Source of the DNA: an uncultured Clostridia bacterium
GTDB lineage: Bacteria > Bacillota > Clostridia > Oscillospirales > Ruminococcaceae
Reading direction: 5' to 3'
Assembly: GCA_947589355.1 (NCBI GenBank)
Contig: CANPZC010000002.1
Span: forward strand, 1-64,000
Length of the DNA stretch: 64,000 bases
Translations under genes and position numbers: made by a program
Part shown: one piece after another, positions 55,628 through 64,000 of the stretch
Numbering within the stretch: the stretch's first letter is position 1
Layout: each line of letters opens with the position of its first letter
Notes under the pieces: model-generated
Told to the model about the DNA's origin: nothing
Database searches by the model: none
The model's input: the letters and a program-made list of their open reading frames with translations, nothing else

Positions 55628-57748
55628 ATGTTTGAAAATTTCAGGACATTTGAAACTACCTATGCAGGCAGACCGCTTGTAGTAGAAACAGGCAAGATGT
55701 GCGGACTTGCGAACGGCTCTTGTATCGTAAGATACGGCGAGACCGTTGTTATGGGCAACGTTACCGCCAGCAAGCAGCCGAGAGAGGGCATTGACTTTTT
55801 CCCGCTTTCGGTAGACTTTGAGGAGAAACTTTATTCAGTAGGCAAGATACCGGGTTCTTATCTTAAAAGAGAGGGCAAGCCCTCCGATAAGGCAATACTG
55901 GCTTCGCGCTGCGTTGACAGACCTATAAGACCGCTTTTCCCGAAAGATATGAGAAACGACGTTTCAGTTGTTATGACTGTTCTTGCGGTAGACCCCAACA
56001 ACTCACCCGAAATAGCAGGCGCAATTGCAGCTTCTATCGCTATTTCAATATCTGATATACCTTGGAACGGCCCTGTTGCAAGCATAAACGTAGGTTACGT
56101 TGACGGCGAGTTGGTTCTTAATCCTACGCTGGAGCAGCGCGGCGAGAACAACAGGCTTAATCTTACAGTTGCAGGCTCTGCCGAAAAGGTAGTTATGATA
56201 GAAGCAGGCGCTGACGAGATACCCGACGACCTTATGCTCGAGGCTATAATCAAGGGTCACGAAGAAATAAAGAAAATGGTAGCTTTTATCTCTGATATAC
56301 AGAAGCAGATAGGCAAGCCTAAGTTTGAGTTTGAGTCTATGGAGCTTGACCACGACATGATGGATGAGGTAGAGGCTCTTGTTGGTGAGAAAGTAAAGGT
56401 TGCTCTTGATACCGACGACAAGAACGTTCGCGATGCAAGACTTGTTCCTATCACACAGGAAGTTCTGGATACTCTTTCCGAGAAGTATGAAAACCTGCCA
56501 GAGATAATAGGCGAGGTTATGTACAAGCTTCAGAAGAAGATAGTTCGTAACTGGCTGTATGAGGGCAAGAGAGTTGACGGCAGAGGCATTGATGAGATTC
56601 GTCCGCTCGCTGCCGAAGTTGGTCTGTTCCCGAGAGTTCATGGTTCGGGTCTGTTTACAAGAGGTCAGACACAGGTTCTCACAGTCTGCACTCTTGGCCC
56701 TGTAAGCGATGCTCAGAGAATGGACGGCATTGACGAAGAAGAAACAAAGAGATATATGCATCAGTACAACTTCCCGTCATACTCTGTAGGCGAAACTAAG
56801 CCTAACAGAGGCCCCGGCAGACGTGAGATAGGTCACGGCGCACTGGCAGAAAGAGCGCTCATTCCTGTTATACCGTCGGTAGAAGATTTCCCGTATGCAA
56901 TAAGAATGGTATCGGAAGTTCTATCTTCTAACGGTTCTACGTCGCAGGGTTCTATATGCGGTTCTACTCTCGCTCTTATGGACGCAGGCGTTCCGATAAA
57001 AGCTCCCGTTGCGGGTATATCTTGCGGTCTTATCACCAAGGAAGACGGCAGCTGGATGACTATGGTAGACATTCAGGGACTTGAGGACTTCTACGGAGAT
57101 ATGGATTTCAAGGTAGGCGGTACTCACAAGGGTATTACAGCCATTCAGGTGGATATAAAAGTTGACGGTCTTACCTATGATATAATCAAGGAAGCGTTCG
57201 CAAAAACACATAAGGCTCGTGACTATATACTCGATGAGATAATGCTTAAAGCTATACCTGCGCCGAGAGAAAGCGTAAACAAGTGGGCGCCTAAGATGCT
57301 CACCACCAAAGTGCCTGTTGACAAGATAAGAGAGGTTATAGGCTCGGGCGGAAAGGTAATTCAGAAAATAGCTGCCGACTGCGAATGTAAGATAGACATT
57401 GAGGAAGACGGCAATGTGTTTGTTTCAGGTCTTGACCTTGAAAAGGCTCAGAAAGCAATAGATATTATCAATACTATCGGCTTTGATCCCGAGATAGGCG
57501 CTATATATAAGGGCAAGGTAGTAAGAATAATGAACTTTGGCGCTTTTGTTGAGATAGCCCCGGGCAAGGACGGACTTGTTCACATATCCAAGCTCGATAA
57601 CAAGAGAGTTGAAAAGGTTGAAGACTGCGTTTCCATTGGCGATGAGATAGTTGTTAAGGTAATGGAGATAGACGACCAGGGAAGAATAAATCTCTCCAGA
57701 AAAGACGCTCTTGCTGATATTGCCGCAAAGAAAGCATCTGCCGAATAA
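55628..57748 (+). CDS. pnp: Polyribonucleotide nucleotidyltransferase
   Basis: RNase PH domains, KH (VIGSGGKVIQKIAADCECKIDIEEDG) and S1 (GAIYKGKVVRIMNFGAFVEIAPGKDGLVHISKL). Confidence 0.97.
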   Translation: MFENFRTFETTYAGRPLVVETGKMCGLANGSCIVRYGETVVMGNVTASKQPREGIDFFPLSVDFEEKLYSVGKIPGSYLKREGKPSDKAILASRCVDRPIRPLFPKDMRNDVSVVMTVLAVDPNNSPEIAGAIAASIAISISDIPWNGPVASINVGYVDGELVLNPTLEQRGENNRLNLTVAGSAEKVVMIEAGADEIPDDLMLEAIIKGHEEIKKMVAFISDIQKQIGKPKFEFESMELDHDMMDEVEALVGEKVKVALDTDDKNVRDARLVPITQEVLDTLSEKYENLPEIIGEVMYKLQKKIVRNWLYEGKRVDGRGIDEIRPLAAEVGLFPRVHGSGLFTRGQTQVLTVCTLGPVSDAQRMDGIDEEETKRYMHQYNFPSYSVGETKPNRGPGRREIGHGALAERALIPVIPSVEDFPYAIRMVSEVLSSNGSTSQGSICGSTLALMDAGVPIKAPVAGISCGLITKEDGSWMTMVDIQGLEDFYGDMDFKVGGTHKGITAIQVDIKVDGLTYDIIKEAFAKTHKARDYILDEIMLKAIPAPRESVNKWAPKMLTTKVPVDKIREVIGSGGKVIQKIAADCECKIDIEEDGNVFVSGLDLEKAQKAIDIINTIGFDPEIGAIYKGKVVRIMNFGAFVEIAPGKDGLVHISKLDNKRVEKVEDCVSIGDEIVVKVMEIDDQGRINLSRKDALADIAAKKASAE

Positions 57749-57760
57749 ATTCAGCATTGA

Positions 57761-57786
57761 AAGACCGCTTTGTGCGGTCTTTTTTT
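57761..57786 (+). terminator. Intrinsic terminator after pnp
   Basis: AAGACCGC-TTTGT-GCGGTCTT followed by T-run. Confidence 0.85.
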
Positions 57787-57795
57787 GTACTGTGA

Positions 57796-57824
57796 TTGAC
57801 AAAGACGGCGCGGTGTTGTATAAT
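57796..57824 (+). promoter_or_regulatory. Consensus sigma-A promoter for ilvB-like/ilvN
   Basis: TTGACA (57796-57801), 17-nt spacer, TATAAT (57819-57824); so the ORF-track start at 57796 is too early. Confidence 0.85.
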
Positions 57825-57852
57825 ATTTTTATGTATTATTATCGGACGGGTG

Positions 57853-59385
57853 ATGAAAATGTTAGTAAGTGAAGCAATTGTAAAATGCCTTGAAGCGGAG
57901 AAAACTTCGGTAGTCTTCGGCGTGGAGGGTTATAATATTGAGCCTGTGTGCATGGCGCTGAAAAATTCTTCAATAAGATATGTTCCCATGAACAGCGAGG
58001 AAAGCGCAGGTCATGCGGCAGGCGGCTGCGCGCAGATGACGGGCAAACCGTGCGTGAGCGTGTGCGGCAGCGGTGCAAGTGCGCTTAAAATGCTTGCGGC
58101 AGTGGCGGCGGCGTATACCGACTGTGTGCCACTTATTGCGATAACAGGTCAGGTGTCGTCAGATGTTCTGGGCAGAGATGTTTCGGACGAAGCAGACATT
58201 ATAGGTTCGGTAGAGCCGTTTGTAAAGCACAGCTATCTTGTAAGAAACGCGCAGGACATACCGCGCATAATAAAAGAGGCGTTTTATATAGCTTCTTCGG
58301 GCAGACACGGCCCCGTGCTTATTGATATACCTGTTGATATCCAGCGGCAGGAAATTGACCCCGTTTTCCCTGAAAGCGTTCTGATACGAGGCTACAACCC
58401 TATACAAAAAGGTAATACATCTCAGGTAAAGCGGTTTGCGCAGGCTCTGCAAAAGGCAGAAAGACCGCTGATGATAGTAGGCGGCGGAGTGTTTTCTTCA
58501 AATGCCTGCGATGAGGCGCGTGCGCTTTCAAAAAAGCTGGATATGCCTACCGTTTCTACCGCTGGGGGATTCTCGGTATTTCCGTATGACGATAAACGCT
58601 TTTTCGGCTGCTGTGAACCGTCTTCAACGCTTACAGATATGGCAATTGCAAACTGCGATGTACTTTTGATAGTTGGTGCGCGGCTGTGGTCGCTGCCGGT
58701 TGGTATTGAAAACAAGACTATACTTCACATTGATATTGACCCTGCCGAGATAGGCAAGAATATTTCCGCCGACCTGCCGCTTGTGGGTGACTGCAAGTAT
58801 GTTCTGGGACAGCTTAGCGATGCGGTAAAACAGTGCAAGCACGGCAGTTGGAGAAAGTATCTTGACAGCCACCGCACGCAGCCAAGCGTTGGTGAAAAGC
58901 TGACCGAGGAGTATATCTTCTCGCTGCTGTCGGACGTTATATCGGAAAACGCCGCGATAGTATGCGAAAGCGCAGGCATAAAGTCTCACGCGGTGAAATC
59001 ATTGAAAATAAAGCAGGGCAGGTTTATATCGCGCATAGGAATGAACGGTTCGGGCTTTGCGCTGCCAACGGCTATCGGCGTTAAGGCATCATGCAGTGAA
59101 AGCGAGGACAGGGAAGTTATCTGCATTTGCAGCCTTAGGTCTCTTTGCTGTTCGTTTTCAGATATGACAATACTTGCTTCAGAAAACATACCCGTAAAAC
59201 TGCTTATACTGAAATATGGCGAGGCTGCATCGGTTGATATAAAAAAGCTTTCGCAGGCTTGCGGTATTGAATACTTAAAGATCTCTAAAATAGAGCAAGC
59301 GCAGGAAGCTTTGACTAAATTTGCCCAAAGCGGCGGCAGCGTATTGCTTGAAGTTGATATTAAAAAGCAGGGAGGTAAGGAGTAA
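57853..59385 (+). CDS. Acetolactate synthase large subunit-like ThDP-family protein with degenerate cofactor motif
   Basis: N-terminal Glu region NSEESAGHAAGGCAQMTGKPCV and PLIAITGQV conserved; the GDG...N segment reads ICICSLRSLCC...LLILKYGEA. Four-base-type overlap (TAATG) with ilvN. Confidence 0.8.
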   Translation: MKMLVSEAIVKCLEAEKTSVVFGVEGYNIEPVCMALKNSSIRYVPMNSEESAGHAAGGCAQMTGKPCVSVCGSGASALKMLAAVAAAYTDCVPLIAITGQVSSDVLGRDVSDEADIIGSVEPFVKHSYLVRNAQDIPRIIKEAFYIASSGRHGPVLIDIPVDIQRQEIDPVFPESVLIRGYNPIQKGNTSQVKRFAQALQKAERPLMIVGGGVFSSNACDEARALSKKLDMPTVSTAGGFSVFPYDDKRFFGCCEPSSTLTDMAIANCDVLLIVGARLWSLPVGIENKTILHIDIDPAEIGKNISADLPLVGDCKYVLGQLSDAVKQCKHGSWRKYLDSHRTQPSVGEKLTEEYIFSLLSDVISENAAIVCESAGIKSHAVKSLKIKQGRFISRIGMNGSGFALPTAIGVKASCSESEDREVICICSLRSLCCSFSDMTILASENIPVKLLILKYGEAASVDIKKLSQACGIEYLKISKIEQAQEALTKFAQSGGSVLLEVDIKKQGGKE

Positions 59386-59888
59386 TGAAACACACGATCT
59401 CAGTGCTTGTTGAGAACCACGCAGGCGTGCTTTCAAGAATTTCGGGGCTATTTACACGCCGCGGATTTAACATAGACAGCCTTGCGGTGGGCGTTACCGA
59501 CGACCCCGACATATCGCGCATTACTATAATAGTTACCTGCGACGAGCACATGACCGAGCAGGTAGAAAAGCAGCTCAACAAACTTATAGAAGTGCTTAAA
59601 GTAAAAACGATACCCGACGAGGAGCTTATTGCAAGGGAGCTTATGATAGTGAAGCTTTCTGCCGATGCAGCCGCGCGCCGCGACATACTTACGGTGGCAG
59701 AGGTAATGGAGGCGAAAATACTTGACATTACGCCTACCACGCTTACCTTGCAGCTTGCAGATGTGCCGCAGCAGTTGGAGCGCTTTGTTCAGCTTGTAGA
59801 GCCTTACGGAATACTTGAAATTGCGCGCACGGGAACTATAGCTTTGCAAAAGGGAAGTGATACGCTTTCTTTCAGAGGTAAAGTGTAG
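59385..59888 (+). CDS. ilvN: Acetolactate synthase small (regulatory) subunit
   Basis: KHTISVLVENHAGVLSRISGLFTRRGFNIDSLAVGVTDDPDISRITI ACT domain; C-terminal ARTGTIALQKGSD. Confidence 0.94.
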   Translation: MKHTISVLVENHAGVLSRISGLFTRRGFNIDSLAVGVTDDPDISRITIIVTCDEHMTEQVEKQLNKLIEVLKVKTIPDEELIARELMIVKLSADAAARRDILTVAEVMEAKILDITPTTLTLQLADVPQQLERFVQLVEPYGILEIARTGTIALQKGSDTLSFRGKV

Positions 59889-59962
59889 ATTTGTATATCT
59901 TTCACAATAAGTAAAACTATTTTTTGTATAACACGCCGATTTTTGATTTCTTTTGTAACAAT

Positions 59963-60030
59963 ATCCCCCTTTGATGTGTACGTATTTATGAAAGAATAAT
60001 TATGCACATTTTCAAAGGGGGATTTTCTCT
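59963..60030 (+). terminator. Strong dyad; terminator or attenuator ahead of the permease genes
   Basis: ATCCCCCTTTGA (59963-) opposite TCAAAGGGGGAT (ending 60023) followed by TTTCTCTTTT. Confidence 0.65.
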
Positions 60031-60059
60031 TTTGCAAGGAATTTTAAGGAGGAATATTT

Positions 60060-62558
60060 ATGTTCAAAATGGTATTCAAAAATCTCACGGGGCAATTTAA
60101 AAAGCAGCGAATGTTGTCGGCTCTTTTGGTGCTGAATATAATAGTTTCCTGCCTTGTAATATGCTTTTCATACGGCCTTTACCAAAATTATAATGTTGTT
60201 ATCAAAGAGGGAGAGAGCGAGGAGCTGAAAGAGCTTTATGTTTATACAGACAAAGAACACAACGTTCCTCCAAGCGATAAGACCGATGTAAGAAGCGCTG
60301 CGGACATATCTCCCTCTATGTTCATGGATATGATGAAAAGCTGGTCTGACGATACAAAAAGCAATATTGAAGATGTAACAGTTGAATTTATTGTTGAGAC
60401 ACCTATGTCTGTAAATTATGACAATAACGCCGCAGACGAATGGTATTCTGATGACAAAGAGCCATATTACATGACCGTTGGATACCATATAGGCATTGAC
60501 GGAGACAAGTTTATTGATACTTCCCGCGCAGGTCAATATTTTACCGAGGAGCAGTATAACAGCGGTGAAAAGATGATAGTGCTTGACGAGAGTATGTTTT
60601 CTGAATCAAATATTTCTGTCTACAGCGAAAGTGTTTATATAGACGATGAGGTCAAAGAACTTAACTGGGCATACAGACATATCCCCTCTGATGCCGATCA
60701 TGTTATAATAGGGGGAGAAAGTTATAGAATAATCGGTAATATGCCGACCGGCACCCTGCCGAAATATGTTGCGGCGATCCCTCTGCCTGCGCTTAGTGAT
60801 AAAGCAAAGGTTGAGCTTGGTTCTGCTCATGACAATACAGATAAAATGTACAGATCCAGATGCTGCATAATATCATTCAACGAACCTGTAACGCGTGAAC
60901 AGTATGCAGATATTAAAGACTCACTCTCTTATCTGGGCAGCGATGTTTATCTGCAAGATATACAGATCACCGAAGCAAAAGAAATATATTACTACAAAAC
61001 TATCATGCTCATTTCGGTAGTTATTGCCGTGCTTGCAGCGATAAACATGGCAATACTGTATCGCTATATACTTGAAAAACGCTCGTCGCATCTTGCTATT
61101 TTCAGAATATGCGGCTGCTCAAAGGGCGGGGCTGTAGCTTCGTATCTTTTAGAGTGCCTTTTAATAAATATACCGCTGTTCATACTTACACAGCTTGTTT
61201 ATCATAAGCTTATCATGCCGCGGCTTACTTCTCTCTTCCCGAATATGGCAGGCGCTTACAGCTTTAAACTTTACGCCGCAATATTCGATATATACATAAC
61301 CGCTTCAACGCTTGTAATGCTCGTGATGATAATACACACCGTTCGCTCTCACAGCCTTGTTGCGCTTAAAAGCGCAGGCAAGTCAACAGGAAAAGCAGGC
61401 GGTATTATGAAAGTATTTGAAGTTATACAGCTGGCGGCGGTGCTTTCAATGATGGTGCTTATCGTTTCTGCGATAATTTCAAGATATGCGCTTTACACGC
61501 CGTTTGAAAAGTATTTTGACCGCAAGGGCTATCTGGTGGAAGCGACAGACCCCACAGTTTATGATAAAGACTTTGAAGATGCGGCAGGCACTTCGGATAT
61601 TACTATGTCGCAGATGATGTCACGAGTGATAGGCGATGTTAATTTTGGCGGTATTGCATATGATGATGAATTTATAGAAAGCTATGCTCCGCCCCTTGAA
61701 GACGGTGTGTGGCTTTCGGATACCGATATCACATACGAAAAGGACGGATACATACCTGCCGTTATTACCTACTGCGGCGGACGATATAAGGTGGGCGACG
61801 AGCTTACGCAGGAATTTCAGTTATCCGACAATGACGGCAATTTGCAGACAATTACAGAAAAAGTCAAAATCATAGGTATTTTAAAAGATAAGGCAAGTAT
61901 TGCTTCGTATGTTTTAGATAAGCCGCTTGCACATGAGGATCACAGAGACATTTATAATGTGTTCAGTGACGGCTTTGAAGAAAATGACTGGCTTCTTACA
62001 AGGCTGTCAGATGAATATGCCTGCTTTAAGGGCAGCGGCGTGGTGTGGGGAACACAGTTTGTGTTCTATGACGGCTTGAGCGATGAAGAATTTGCAAGGC
62101 ACGGCGATGACCTGAACCGTCAATTCACGGCAACAAAACTCTCCGTGATACGCAAAAACAGCATGAAATACATATATGCACAAATGTATACCCTTTTCCC
62201 GATTGCTGTTTGTATCTTCATACTTACGATAATTTCTACCGTATCAATAAGCGCGATATACACAAAACGGCAGCTTAGGAACTATGCTATTTTCTACATC
62301 TGCGGTGCAAGGTGGCGCACCTGCGCATTGCGAAGCCTTAAAAACAGCGCAATTACCTGTGGTATAGCAAGCATTTTGGCGGCTGCAGTGCTGATTGTAG
62401 GCAAACTGACATTCTTTAAAGAAACAGTCATTTCGTTCGGTTGGTGGCACTTCGGGGTATGTGCAGGAGTTATAGCGCTCTACCTCGCACTGTCAATGAT
62501 AATGCCGCTGATGATAATAGGTTCTAACCAGCCGAAAGAAGTGCTCAAAGAAGATTAA
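60060..62558 (+). CDS. FtsX-like ABC transporter permease
   Basis: 832 aa; N-terminal TM, large extracytoplasmic domain, FtsX-type TM blocks (AINMAILYRYILEKRSSHLAIFRICGCSKGGAV). Confidence 0.85.
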   Translation: MFKMVFKNLTGQFKKQRMLSALLVLNIIVSCLVICFSYGLYQNYNVVIKEGESEELKELYVYTDKEHNVPPSDKTDVRSAADISPSMFMDMMKSWSDDTKSNIEDVTVEFIVETPMSVNYDNNAADEWYSDDKEPYYMTVGYHIGIDGDKFIDTSRAGQYFTEEQYNSGEKMIVLDESMFSESNISVYSESVYIDDEVKELNWAYRHIPSDADHVIIGGESYRIIGNMPTGTLPKYVAAIPLPALSDKAKVELGSAHDNTDKMYRSRCCIISFNEPVTREQYADIKDSLSYLGSDVYLQDIQITEAKEIYYYKTIMLISVVIAVLAAINMAILYRYILEKRSSHLAIFRICGCSKGGAVASYLLECLLINIPLFILTQLVYHKLIMPRLTSLFPNMAGAYSFKLYAAIFDIYITASTLVMLVMIIHTVRSHSLVALKSAGKSTGKAGGIMKVFEVIQLAAVLSMMVLIVSAIISRYALYTPFEKYFDRKGYLVEATDPTVYDKDFEDAAGTSDITMSQMMSRVIGDVNFGGIAYDDEFIESYAPPLEDGVWLSDTDITYEKDGYIPAVITYCGGRYKVGDELTQEFQLSDNDGNLQTITEKVKIIGILKDKASIASYVLDKPLAHEDHRDIYNVFSDGFEENDWLLTRLSDEYACFKGSGVVWGTQFVFYDGLSDEEFARHGDDLNRQFTATKLSVIRKNSMKYIYAQMYTLFPIAVCIFILTIISTVSISAIYTKRQLRNYAIFYICGARWRTCALRSLKNSAITCGIASILAAAVLIVGKLTFFKETVISFGWWHFGVCAGVIALYLALSMIMPLMIIGSNQPKEVLKED

Positions 62559-62573
62559 AAGGAGGAAGAAAAA

Positions 62574-64000
62574 ATGTTTTCTATTATGCGAAAAGATCTG
62601 AAAAATATGTTCACAGGGCAGCGGCTGCTGGCAGCGCTTTTAGTGCTGAACATTATAGTTTCCTGCCTTGTTATATGTTTTTCTTACGGCGTGTACTATA
62701 ATTACAACAAGCTTATTGACAGCGGCGAAGCCCCTGCGGAACTGACATTTTCGCAGACTGAAAGTCAGCTTTACTCTGAAAGCAGCGTGTATTGTGCAGA
62801 TGTTACCCCACAGCAGATAATGGGATTTGTGTCTGATCTTTCGGACAGCACGCGCCGCGCCATAAAAGATATGACAATAATGTGGCTGACAACTTCTCCT
62901 GCCGTGATAAACGCAGATGACAGCGTAGACGGCGTTTTTTACAGCGAAAACAACAAAGAGGGAGTATTATGTTTTACAAACACTCTTTCTGTAGACGGCG
63001 AGATACGCTGGTCTGAAAATTACAGCCCTACCGCCATTTGCTCTCCCGAAGAATTTACAAGCGGCGAAAAAATCGTGTACGTTACAAAAGATATGTTTGA
63101 CATAAATGCGCACTTTACAAATGCCTTGCCCGATGCGCAGGACAGCTTGTTAAATGTCATCTACAACACTTTGCAAGACGAAGAATACATAAAAATAGGC
63201 GGCGAAAATTATAAGGTAATGCCTGCGCCCGAGGGCAGTCTGCCTGATGAAAAAAATATGTACATATCGCCGTTTGCCGCGCCCGAAAACGCACGGCTTT
63301 ATTCAATGGGCAGTCAGGTGCTTATTCAGATGCGGTTCAAAGATAATATCACAAAGCAGTGTTATGATGATATTTCAAAATGCATCTCGGCGGCGACTGA
63401 CAATAAAATTGCGGCAGACCCTATAGAGTTTACAGACGTCAGCGAAATAGAGTTTTACAGAACGATAATGCTTTTGTCGGTGCTTATTTCGGCGCTTGCC
63501 GCTGTGAACATGGCAATCCTCTACAGATATATACTTGAAAAACGCTCGTCACAGCTGGCGATAATGCGAATTTGCGGCTGCACAAAAGGCAAAGCGGCTG
63601 CATCATATCTGTGCGAATGTCTTGTGGTAAGCTTACCGCTTTTTGCACTTGCAGAGCTTGCGTATTCCAAGCTGCTGACACCGCTGCTTTCAAAAGTTTT
63701 TGTAAATTTGCAGGGCGCTTACAGCTTTAAACTCTATGCCGAAATATTCGTTATATATGCTGTCTCACTTACGGCGGTAATGCTTGCTATGATATGCGCG
63801 CAGGTAGCAAAACACAGTCTTGCGCAGCTTAGAAAAAGAACCGCGACCGCCAAAAAATACGGCATAATGAACGTTTTTGAGGTATTGCAGCTTGTTGTTG
63901 TTCTTTCGGTAATGGTGATAATAGTTTCAGCTATAAGCGCAAGAAACGAAGAATATGCGCCATTTAAAAAGTATATAGAAAGGCGCGGCTATATGGCAAT
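62574..64000 (+). CDS. FtsX-like ABC transporter permease, tandem paralog (truncated by window end; absent from ORF track)
   Basis: ATG 62574 after AGGAGG; MFSIMRKDLKNMFTGQRLLAALLVLNIIVSCLVICFSYGVYYNY closely matches the upstream gene's N-terminus; YRYILEKRSSQLAIMRICGCTKGKAA conserved. Confidence 0.85.
   Translation, partial: MFSIMRKDLKNMFTGQRLLAALLVLNIIVSCLVICFSYGVYYNYNKLIDSGEAPAELTFSQTESQLYSESSVYCADVTPQQIMGFVSDLSDSTRRAIKDMTIMWLTTSPAVINADDSVDGVFYSENNKEGVLCFTNTLSVDGEIRWSENYSPTAICSPEEFTSGEKIVYVTKDMFDINAHFTNALPDAQDSLLNVIYNTLQDEEYIKIGGENYKVMPAPEGSLPDEKNMYISPFAAPENARLYSMGSQVLIQMRFKDNITKQCYDDISKCISAATDNKIAADPIEFTDVSEIEFYRTIMLLSVLISALAAVNMAILYRYILEKRSSQLAIMRICGCTKGKAAASYLCECLVVSLPLFALAELAYSKLLTPLLSKVFVNLQGAYSFKLYAEIFVIYAVSLTAVMLAMICAQVAKHSLAQLRKRTATAKKYGIMNVFEVLQLVVVLSVMVIIVSAISARNEEYAPFKKYIERRGYMA

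Noticed and set aside
59963-60023. Invertible promoter (phase-variation switch)
   Set aside because: Inverted arms flank only about 37 bp, too short for usual recombinase-mediated inversion, and no invertase gene is nearby.
1-64000. CRISPR array, prophage, transposase or defence island
   Set aside because: No regularly spaced repeats and no Cas, integrase, transposase, restriction or phage structural genes seen; window is core genome.

Overview
64 kb chromosomal core-genome window from a spore-forming Firmicute, probably Clostridia/Oscillospiraceae-like (taxon is inference from gene content and style). Nearly all genes are on the + strand. Main blocks: glyA end-rarA-DUF951-prfA-tsaC-coaE-SLT-M18 peptidase; glmS; a conserved translation/RNA block (yicC-remA-gmk-rpoZ-priA-def-fmt-zinc protease-rsmB-rlmN-prpC-prkC-rsgA); a minus-strand GH3 beta-glucosidase; a shikimate operon (aroB-aroA-aroC); tRNA-Ser(GGA); a Cys-rich protein and sigG; GNAT-tyrS; dnaD-dnaI; malQ; lepA-hemW; nrdD-nrdG; an M16 peptidase pair-lgt-folD; rpsO-pnp; an ilvB-like/ilvN pair; and two tandem FtsX-like permeases, the second cut by the window end. 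Items of most interest: (i) a 27-aa minus-strand ORF missed by the ORF track that looks like SpoVM; (ii) a T-box with a TAC (Tyr) specifier ahead of GNAT-tyrS; (iii) an IlvB-like protein that lacks the GDG...N cofactor motif but is paired with an intact IlvN; (iv) a palindromic LacI-type operator exactly in the -35/-10 spacer of the GH3 promoter; (v) a NrdR-like box pair on the nrdD promoter; (vi) an orphan adaptor lipoprotein plus unknown membrane proteins. I saw no CRISPR array, prophage, transposase or obvious defence island. No database searches were run; names come from recognising protein motifs by eye.
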